DNA from: Algirhabdus cladophorae
GTDB lineage: Bacteria > Pseudomonadota > Alphaproteobacteria > Rhodobacterales > Rhodobacteraceae
Assembly: GCF_044772865.1 (NCBI RefSeq)
Contig: NZ_CP173029.1
Span: 1-64,000, forward strand
DNA: 64,000 nt
Direction of reading: 5' to 3'
Part shown: piece after piece, positions 58,224 through 64,000 of the stretch
How the letters are laid out: each line of letters opens with the position of its first letter
Position numbering within the stretch: position 1 is the first letter of the stretch
The notes under the pieces: model-generated
Databases searched by the model: none
Seen by the model: only the letters and a program-made list of their open reading frames with translations
What the model was told of the DNA's origin: nothing
Program-made: the position numbers and the translations under genes

Positions 58224-59477
58224 CTACCTCAATGCACGACCTTTCAAGATAGCGTCTGATCCGAATTTTTCCCTAATTTTGTCAGTGGCGCGTTCGGCCT
58301 TGGCGCGTCTATTGGCATCTGGGTCCAAAAGGTCGCCGCTGATGTCGGCCTGATCTTCGCCCACCAGATCGGAAATCCCCACACCGATCAGGCGGTAGGG
58401 GCCCTGATCGCCCACTTGTGCAAAGAGGTCGCGTGCAGTGCGGTAGATCCTGTCAGCGATCTGAGTGGCATCCCCGAGGCTGAGCCGTTTGGAAATGGCC
58501 GAGAAATTGCTGCGCTTGAGTTTAAGGGTGACCACGCGTCCTGCCATTGATTTGGCTTTGGCGCGGTCGCTGACCTGTTCGGCCAGCCGCCAGATATGTC
58601 CGTCCAGTATGTCGGTGTCGTTGGTGTCGTCGTTGAAGGTGGTTTCTTTGGAGATTGATTTGACCGGCGCATGGGCGCTGACGCGGCGGCGGTCTTGGCC
58701 GCGGGCGAGAAAAAAGAGCCTTTCGCCCATCGAGCCAAAGCGCGCGTTTAGATCCTTGCGGTCCCAGCGCAGAAGATCAGTGAAGGTTTTAATCCCCGCC
58801 TTGTCCAAACTGGCCTGTGCAGCTGGGCCGACGCCCCAAATCATGCGCACAGATTTGTCGTGCAAAAAAGCATCTGTTTCGGCCTTGCCGATGATCGAAA
58901 AGCCACGCGGTTTGTCGAGATCAGAGGCCACTTTGGCCAGAAATTTGTTGTGGCTGAGCCCGATGGAGCCTGTGATGCCAATTTCCTCGCGCATGCGTTT
59001 TACCAACCGGGCCAGCATCACCGCAGGGGGCGCACCGTGCAGTTTTTCGGTGCCGGTTAGGTCGAGGAATGCTTCGTCCAGCGACAAAGGTTCGATGTCT
59101 GGGGTCAGTTCCTCCATCAGGGCGCGCACTTGCTTTGAGACCTGCACATAGACGTCCATGCGGGTTTTGACGACCACGGCCTCCGGGCAGAGTTTGAGCG
59201 CCTGAAACATTGGCATGGCGGAGCGCACCCCTTTGATACGCGCGATGTAGCAGGCGGTCGAGACCACGCCGCGTCTGCCGCCACCGATGATCACGGGTTT
59301 GTCGCGCAATTCCGGATTGTCGCGTTTTTCGACTGAGGCGTAGAAGGCGTCACAATCCATATGGGCAATGCTCAGTTGGGCCAGTTCAGGATGGCTCAGC
59401 ACACGGGGGCTGGCACATTTAGGACAGCGTTGTGCTGTTTCGAATTGGGTCAGGCAGTCGCGACACAGGCTGGGCAT
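58224..59477 (-). CDS. dinB: DNA polymerase IV with N-terminal zinc ribbon
   Basis: A 417-residue Y-family polymerase. The catalytic acids lie in MDCDAFYASVEKRDNP and SLDEAFLDLTG. Helix-hairpin-helix and little-finger domains follow. An extra N-terminal 35 residues hold CRDC and CPKC pairs, a small zinc ribbon absent from E. coli DinB. The enzyme bypasses DNA lesions. No beta-clamp motif was located with confidence at the C-terminus (LKGRALR end). It is divergent from the Nudix gene 58 bases away. Confidence 0.93.
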   Translation of the reverse strand: MPSLCRDCLTQFETAQRCPKCASPRVLSHPELAQLSIAHMDCDAFYASVEKRDNPELRDKPVIIGGGRRGVVSTACYIARIKGVRSAMPMFQALKLCPEAVVVKTRMDVYVQVSKQVRALMEELTPDIEPLSLDEAFLDLTGTEKLHGAPPAVMLARLVKRMREEIGITGSIGLSHNKFLAKVASDLDKPRGFSIIGKAETDAFLHDKSVRMIWGVGPAAQASLDKAGIKTFTDLLRWDRKDLNARFGSMGERLFFLARGQDRRRVSAHAPVKSISKETTFNDDTNDTDILDGHIWRLAEQVSDRAKAKSMAGRVVTLKLKRSNFSAISKRLSLGDATQIADRIYRTARDLFAQVGDQGPYRLIGVGISDLVGEDQADISGDLLDPDANRRAKAERATDKIREKFGSDAILKGRALR

Positions 59478-59535
59478 AGGGGTTATTTAGGCGATAGACG
59501 TTGTTTGCACAATCTGCAGGTGGCAGGGTGGCGTT

Positions 59536-59949
59536 ATGTTTATCGGGTGTAAAATTGCTTTGCTCTGTGAGGGCACAATTGCTGTTTTGTTGCGCGATGA
59601 TGCACCCGGCTTGCGGTATGCCAACATGTGGGATCTGCCCGGTGGCGGGCGGGAACCGGGGGAGGCGCCGGAACAAACTCTGCGTCGTGAGGTGGCCGAA
59701 GAGATCGGGATCGCAGGGTTTGGGATCAGTTCCGTGTTTGAGAAAGCCAGCGATCTGGACCCCATGCAAAGCAGTTGGTTTTTTGTATCGCATATCGCAC
59801 CGGATCTGGTGGCGCAGATGCGCCTTGGGGATGAAGGCCAAGCCTTCCAGATGATGCCGCTGACGCGGTATCTGGCGGATCCGCAGGTCATTGGATTTCA
59901 AAAACAGTGGGTTGCGGACTATTTGGCGGGGATTGGACGTCAGTCGTAG
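59536..59949 (+). CDS. Nudix hydrolase
   Basis: A 137-residue protein with a complete Nudix box (GGGREPGEAPEQTLRREVAE followed by EIG, residues about 35-57). It hydrolyses a nucleoside diphosphate linked to another moiety; MutT-like sanitation is one option, and the pairing with divergent dinB would suit DNA protection. The substrate cannot be read from the sequence. The bluB gene starts 53 bases downstream. Confidence 0.88.
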   Translation: MFIGCKIALLCEGTIAVLLRDDAPGLRYANMWDLPGGGREPGEAPEQTLRREVAEEIGIAGFGISSVFEKASDLDPMQSSWFFVSHIAPDLVAQMRLGDEGQAFQMMPLTRYLADPQVIGFQKQWVADYLAGIGRQS

Positions 59950-60002
59950 GCGTGTCCTTGCCAAGGCTTGTGCCCTTGCACACGGCGCAGTAGCACGGGT
60001 GT

Positions 60003-60626
60003 ATGAAGTTTGCGGTAAATCATCAAAGTGCGTTGCACGATATTCTGTCTTGGCGACGGGATGTTCGGCACTTTCGAACTGATCCCATTGATAGTGCGGT
60101 TTTATCAAAGATTGAGGCAAGTGTTGACTTGGCCCCCTCGGTTGGGAATTCGCGACCGTGGCGGTTTGTACGCGTGGCCTCCGAGTTGGCACGGGCAAAA
60201 GTGATTGCCAGTTTTGAAGCGTCAAATGCCCAAGCCAGCGAAGATTTTGAAGATGAAGCAAAGAACGCATACCTTGCCTTGAAACTAAGCGGTATGCGCG
60301 AGGCCCCCGTGCATCTGGCAGTTTACACGGCGCGGGATCCCAAAGCGGGGCGGGGACTGGGGCGTAAAACCATGCCACAGATGCTGCAATATTCTACTGT
60401 GACGGCGATCTACACCCTTTGGCTGACCGCGCGGGCGCATAATGTTGGGGTGGGCTGGGTGTCGATCCTTGATCCGGCTGAGGTGGATGCAGCCCTTGGC
60501 GTGCCCGATGACTGGATGCTGTCGGCCTATCTGTGTCTGGGCTACCCGGCCTTTGATAGCGAAACACCCGAACTGGTTGAGACGGGTTGGCAGGAGAGCG
60601 AGCCGACGGTTTGGTTGGATTGTTAA
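60003..60626 (+). CDS. bluB: 5,6-dimethylbenzimidazole synthase BluB
   Basis: A 207-residue nitroreductase-fold protein with the BluB signatures SWRRDVRHFRTDPID near the N-terminus, LAPSVGNSRPWRFV and the C-terminal CLGYPAFDSETPELVETGWQ. It converts reduced FMN with oxygen into the lower ligand of vitamin B12. No cobalamin riboswitch or other cob gene was seen nearby. The upstream Nudix gene may be cotranscribed. Confidence 0.92.
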   Translation: MKFAVNHQSALHDILSWRRDVRHFRTDPIDSAVLSKIEASVDLAPSVGNSRPWRFVRVASELARAKVIASFEASNAQASEDFEDEAKNAYLALKLSGMREAPVHLAVYTARDPKAGRGLGRKTMPQMLQYSTVTAIYTLWLTARAHNVGVGWVSILDPAEVDAALGVPDDWMLSAYLCLGYPAFDSETPELVETGWQESEPTVWLDC

Positions 60627-60735
60627 GGGATCGGACACCTGTCAGCATGAAATATCACAGATTGTGATGAAGAGTTGCCGATAAAATCATTGGATTGCGA
60701 TTGTGATTGATGCGACACCGGATCCAGTGAAGACA

Positions 60736-60910
60736 CCCTGTTCGGGAGAGTGCAGGTCACCTGCCGCCGAAGGAGAAACCGCCCCGGTAAGCTCTCAGGC
60801 AAATGGACCGATTTGGGTGCAACACTCCGAAGAGTCGCCATTGTGGCGCACCGAAGGAGCAAGCCGCGGGATGTGCGGTGAATCTCTCAGGTTCCAAGAC
60901 GGAGGGGGCG
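60736..60910 (+). promoter_or_regulatory. Tandem glycine riboswitch
   Basis: Two glycine aptamers in series. Aptamer 1 (about 60737-60812) has GGGAGAG, GCCGCCGAAGGAGAAA and CTCTCAGGCAAA with the closing GGACCG. Aptamer 2 (about 60823-60908) has CGAAGAGTCGCC, GCACCGAAGGAGCAA and CTCTCAGGTTCC with the closing GACGGAGGGG. These are the conserved core blocks of the gcvT-type element. No terminator hairpin follows, and the second aptamer ends about ten bases before the AGGAG ribosome site, so control of translation start is likely. It precedes an amino acid dehydrogenase gene. Confidence 0.93.
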
Positions 60911-60931
60911 ATAAAGGCAGAGGAGTTTGCC

Positions 60932-62185
60932 ATGTCGTCGATTGCTGTTTTGGGCGCTGGGATCACTGGGGTCACCACTGCGTATCATCTAAATGCCCGC
61001 GGGTTTGATGTCACGGTCTATGACCGCCACAGGTATCCTGCTATGGAGACCAGCTTTGCCAATGGCGGTCAGTTGAGTGCGTCGAACGCCGAGGTGTGGA
61101 ACCAGTGGTCGACAGTGATCAAGGGGATCAAGTGGATGCTGGACGGGGATGCACCGCTGCTGGTGAACCCTAAGCCTGCCTTGCGCAAGATCGATTGGAT
61201 GGCGCGGTTTTTGGGCAATATCCCGAATTATAAGGCCAACACGATTGCCACGACAAAGCTGGCGGTTGCGGCGCGTCCGTTGTTGCATGAAATGGCTGAA
61301 GCGGCAGGGATCGACTTTGATTACACGCCAGCGGGGATCCTGCATTTTTATGAAACCGCTAAGGATTTCGCCCATGCAGACAAGGTCACGGACCTGTTGG
61401 CTGCGGGTGGGTTGCAGCGCGAACGTTTGACGCCAGAGCAGGTGCACGCGCGCGAGCCTGCGTTGCAGGGGGATGTCTTGGGCGGTTACTGGACCGAAAC
61501 CGACAGCACGGGGGATATCCACAAATATACTGTTGGACTGGCCAAATGGCTGGAACGTCAGGGGGTTACCTTTGCATTGGGCCACAACGTCACGGATCTG
61601 CGGCATTTGGAGGATTGCGTCGAAGTGGATCACAAGGGTCGGACTGCGAAGCATGATGCCGTTGTGGTCTGTGCGGGCGTTGGCAGCCGCGATTTTGCGG
61701 CCAAGTTGGGGGATCACGTGCCGATTTATCCAGTGAAAGGATATTCGGTCACGGTTGAGCTGAACGATGCGGTCAGCCAAGCAGCGGCCCCTACGGTGTC
61801 CTTGCTGGATGACAAGGCCAAGATTGTGACCTCACGCCTTGGCAAAACGCGGTTCCGGATTGCGGGTACGGCAGAGTTCAACGGCGAAAACCGTGATATT
61901 CGGGCCGATCGTATCGCCCCTTTGACGGCGTGGTGTGAAAAGCATTTCCCGCAGGTCAATACCGAGGCGGTGGTGCCTTGGGCTGGACTGCGTCCGATGA
62001 TGCCCAATATGATGCCGCGCGTGGGGGCTGGGCAGAAGTCTGGCGTGTTTTATAACACCGGTCACGGGCATCTTGGGTGGACCCTGAGTGCGGCAACTGC
62101 CCAATTGATTGCAGCAACGGTGTCTGGCCAAATGGGGCGCAATTCGGGCGGGCAATCGACAGGTCACACCTTCAAATCTGCGTGA
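60932..62185 (+). CDS. D-amino acid dehydrogenase-like flavoprotein under glycine riboswitch control
   Basis: A 417-residue DAO-family flavoprotein. It has the FAD site VLGAGITGVTTAYHL and, as in DadA, the motif ETSFANGGQLSASNAEVWNQW. The C-terminal region has PWAGLRPMMPNMMPRVG and NTGHGHLGWTLS. DadA oxidises D-amino acids with electrons to the respiratory chain. The glycine sensor just upstream suggests that glycine or a close relative is the physiological signal and maybe substrate. AGGAG lies seven bases before ATG 60932; a longer frame from 60803 would translate the riboswitch and is rejected. Confidence 0.9.
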   Translation: MSSIAVLGAGITGVTTAYHLNARGFDVTVYDRHRYPAMETSFANGGQLSASNAEVWNQWSTVIKGIKWMLDGDAPLLVNPKPALRKIDWMARFLGNIPNYKANTIATTKLAVAARPLLHEMAEAAGIDFDYTPAGILHFYETAKDFAHADKVTDLLAAGGLQRERLTPEQVHAREPALQGDVLGGYWTETDSTGDIHKYTVGLAKWLERQGVTFALGHNVTDLRHLEDCVEVDHKGRTAKHDAVVVCAGVGSRDFAAKLGDHVPIYPVKGYSVTVELNDAVSQAAAPTVSLLDDKAKIVTSRLGKTRFRIAGTAEFNGENRDIRADRIAPLTAWCEKHFPQVNTEAVVPWAGLRPMMPNMMPRVGAGQKSGVFYNTGHGHLGWTLSAATAQLIAATVSGQMGRNSGGQSTGHTFKSA

Positions 62186-62228
62186 GAATGACTATATGAT
62201 GGGGTGAACCAAGAAAGGGATACACCCC

Positions 62229-63122
62229 ATGGACATAGAACAACTACTGCTGAATTTCCTTGGGCAGAACGCATTTTTGCTCGCTCTGGCCATTTTCATT
62301 ATCATCGCGATTTTCCTCGGGGTTCGCATTGTGCCACAATCCGAGAAATACGTGGTTGAACGGTTTGGCAGATTGCGGTCGGTCCTTGGGCCGGGGATCA
62401 ACTTTATCGTTCCGTTTCTGGACCGCGTGGCGCACCGTGTTTCTATCCTAGAGCGTCAGTTGCCGACGGCGGCTCAAGACGCGATTACCAGCGACAACGT
62501 GTTGGTACAGGTCGAAACATCGGTGTTTTACCGGATTTTGGAACCTGAAAAGACGGTTTACCGGATCCGCGATGTGGATGCGGCGATTGCCACGACTGTG
62601 GCGGGTATCGTGCGTTCGGGCATTGGTGAAATGGAGTTGGACGAGGTTCAATCGAACCGTCAGCAATTGATCAGCCGGATCAAGGATCAAGTGGCCAATG
62701 CGGTGGATGACTGGGGCATCGAAGTAACGCGCGCCGAGATTTTGGATGTGAACCTTGATCAGGCGACCCGTGAAGCGATGTTGCAGCAGTTGAATGCAGA
62801 ACGCGCCCGTCGTGCCGCTGTGACCGAGGCTGAAGGGTCGAAGCGGTCGGTCGAATTGAACGCCGATGCAGAGCTTTATGCCGCCGAACAAGCCGCTAAA
62901 GCCCGCCGTGTGGAGGCCGACGCGGAGGCTTATGCGACCCGTGCTGTGGCCCAAGCGATTGCCGAAAATGGCCTGGAGGCGGCGCAGTACCAAGTGGCGC
63001 TGAAACAGGTCGAGACCCTGACAGCGCTGGGCGGTGGTGACGGTAAGCAGACGATTATCGTACCGTCCCAAGCGATTGAGGCCTTTGGCGATGCTTTCAA
63101 AATGTTGAAAGGGTCAAAATAA
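62229..63122 (+). CDS. SPFH/band 7 protein (QmcA-like)
   Basis: A 297-residue protein with an N-terminal hydrophobic anchor (AFLLALAIFIIIAIFLGV). The SPFH domain (about 30-200) has VPQSEKYVVERFGRL and DQATREAMLQQLNAERARRA. A coiled-coil part rich in Ala/Glu follows. It resembles stomatin/QmcA, which forms large membrane rings with proteases such as FtsH. It shares one base with the NfeD-like gene, the standard stomatin-NfeD operon. Confidence 0.92.
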   Translation: MDIEQLLLNFLGQNAFLLALAIFIIIAIFLGVRIVPQSEKYVVERFGRLRSVLGPGINFIVPFLDRVAHRVSILERQLPTAAQDAITSDNVLVQVETSVFYRILEPEKTVYRIRDVDAAIATTVAGIVRSGIGEMELDEVQSNRQQLISRIKDQVANAVDDWGIEVTRAEILDVNLDQATREAMLQQLNAERARRAAVTEAEGSKRSVELNADAELYAAEQAAKARRVEADAEAYATRAVAQAIAENGLEAAQYQVALKQVETLTALGGGDGKQTIIVPSQAIEAFGDAFKMLKGSK

Positions 63123-63403
63123 TGGACGGCTTTCTTTCTGAATGGTGGGTGTGGGCCGTTGCGGCCTTGGTCCTTGGCATTTTGGAAATGCTGGCCCCTG
63201 CGTTTATTTTGCTCGGCTTTGCAGGCGGGGCTGGCGTGATCGCGATTGGATTGCTGATCGGCGGGCCTGCGCTATTTGGCGGTTCCATGTTCTGGATGAT
63301 GGTCGTCTTCGCAACTGCCTCGCTGATTTGTTGGCTGGCGCTGCGTCGGGCCTTTGCCCACAAAGGTCAGGTCAAGGTTTGGGACACAGACATCAACGAC
63401 TAA
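63122..63403 (+). CDS. Short NfeD-like membrane protein
   Basis: A 93-residue protein with three hydrophobic segments (VWAVAALVLGILEMLAPAF, FAGGAGVIAIGLLIGG, MFWMMVVFATASLICWLAL). It lacks the C-terminal OB fold found in full NfeD proteins. It overlaps the SPFH gene by one base (TAATG). Short NfeD proteins partner SPFH proteins at the membrane. Confidence 0.85.
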   Translation: MDGFLSEWWVWAVAALVLGILEMLAPAFILLGFAGGAGVIAIGLLIGGPALFGGSMFWMMVVFATASLICWLALRRAFAHKGQVKVWDTDIND

Positions 63404-63405
63404 GG

Positions 63406-64000
63406 TCAGTCGCTGAGTTTGCGTGCAATGTTCAGAGGTGAGATCAACGCGCGCCCTTTTTCCAGCCATGCTGCAGAGAAAGCCACGACTGCTGCCACTT
63501 CTGCCCAAAGGAAGAAATTCCAACGATCAAGGGTATCTGTCGCGCCGGACAAACCCAAACTGGCCAAGGCGAAATAGCCCATCAGGGCTAGCATTGCGGC
63601 CAGAATGGCCCCACCGCACCAGACAAAGTAGCGATTGCGCGGGGTCCATTTGATGCGCGTGATCTTGCGGCCGTTTTTCTCGAAAAAATTCTCTTCTGTG
63701 CCATCGCCGCGGGTAAAAAGAACCAGTGCAAAGATCGCCATGCTGGTGAAGTAAATCCCCGCTGCGGTATAGTGCACTGCGTTGGAATGAAACGTAAATC
63801 CAGTAGCGATCTGATCCTCGATCATGCTGGGATTAACAGGAAACAGCGCCACGCAAATCACGCTGATACCTGCAATAGTTGAAATGAGACGGTCGGTTAA
63901 AAGATCCCGGAACCTGCCAGAATTTTTCTGCATATCGCTGCGGGCATAGCCGTTGTAAGAGATCAAAAATGCCCCCATCGCCCATAGCGTGCCGACAAAG
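63406..64000 (-). CDS. Multi-spanning membrane protein, 5' end beyond the window
   Basis: At least 198 codons; the frame stays open from ATG 63978 back to the window edge, encoding FVGTLWA before MGAFLISYNGY, so the true start is probably outside. Several hydrophobic segments are seen (STIAGISVICVALFP, YTAAGIYFTSMAIFALVLF, AILAAMLALMGYFALA, FFLWAEVAAVVAFSAAW). The layout with a histidine before one segment (NAVHYTAAG) resembles DUF998-type proteins, but this is not certain. It converges on the NfeD-like gene two bases away. Confidence 0.65.
   Translation of the reverse strand, partial: FVGTLWAMGAFLISYNGYARSDMQKNSGRFRDLLTDRLISTIAGISVICVALFPVNPSMIEDQIATGFTFHSNAVHYTAAGIYFTSMAIFALVLFTRGDGTEENFFEKNGRKITRIKWTPRNRYFVWCGGAILAAMLALMGYFALASLGLSGATDTLDRWNFFLWAEVAAVVAFSAAWLEKGRALISPLNIARKLSD

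Noticed and set aside
60803..60931. Upstream extension of the DadA-like protein by 43 residues
   Set aside because: The region is the glycine riboswitch; the FAD site needs the start at 60932, which has a good ribosome site.

Overview
This window comes from an alphaproteobacterium of the Rhodobacterales (Roseobacter group). The grounds are an RpoE/ChrR pair next to the DUF1365-GPH-DUF3833-SDR gene set, a DUF3035 lipoprotein, a DinB with an N-terminal zinc ribbon, a zinc-free L36, an rbfA/truB/rpsO/pnp neighbourhood, and two dimethylglycine-dehydrogenase-type flavoproteins beside a betaine-homocysteine methyltransferase. Coding density is very high and many genes overlap by 1-4 bases. No insertion sequence, prophage, CRISPR array or rRNA was seen. 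The only stretch above 300 bases without a gene is the leader at 60627-60931, which holds a tandem glycine riboswitch.

Layout. 0.1-7.3 kb: XRE-cupin regulator with two palindromic operators, LysE exporter, and a methylated-glycine module (two paralogous 815-residue FAD/GcvT dehydrogenases flanking a homocysteine methyltransferase). 7.3-13.2 kb: pseudouridine synthase, aldehyde dehydrogenase, 1-Cys peroxiredoxin, aquaporin, dienelactone hydrolase, RidA and a secreted protein of unknown function. 13.3-24.5 kb: an RNA/translation block mainly on the minus strand (rbfA, DUF2233, truB, DUF1643, hydrolase, rpsO, THUMP methyltransferase, ParB-like protein, pnp), interrupted by two divergent RTX-repeat genes, with dapB divergent from rbfA. 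24.5-37.7 kb: small secreted protein, SdhAF4-like protein, then plus-strand rsmB, heparinase-like gene, purH, lspA, DUF3035 lipoprotein, an M16 peptidase pair, mutL, rmuC and an agmatinase-family gene.

37.8-43.8 kb: a singlet-oxygen-type stress locus. The sigma factor and its zinc anti-sigma factor ChrR lie divergent from a five-gene overlapping operon (amine-oxidase-like flavoprotein, DUF1365, GPH transporter, DUF3833, SDR). 43.9-46.5 kb: EamA transporter, Lys1-type saccharopine dehydrogenase, histidine phosphatase. 46.6-55.6 kb: a branched-chain-type ABC uptake operon with an acyl-CoA ligase at each end and a small four-cysteine secreted protein inside. 55.6-64 kb: nucleotidyltransferase-like gene, L36, tRNA-Val(GAC), N-formylglutamate amidohydrolase, YdeI-like protein, DNA polymerase IV, Nudix hydrolase, BluB, glycine-riboswitch-controlled DadA-like dehydrogenase, SPFH/NfeD pair and a membrane protein cut by the window edge.

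Themes: one-carbon and glycine metabolism occurs at both ends (betaine to dimethylglycine to sarcosine; a glycine sensor before a glycine-type amino acid oxidoreductase). The least explained parts are the divergent RTX pair, the membrane-lipid stress operon, the protein embedded in the ABC operon, and a 22-base motif found twice after genes and once, identically, inside purH.
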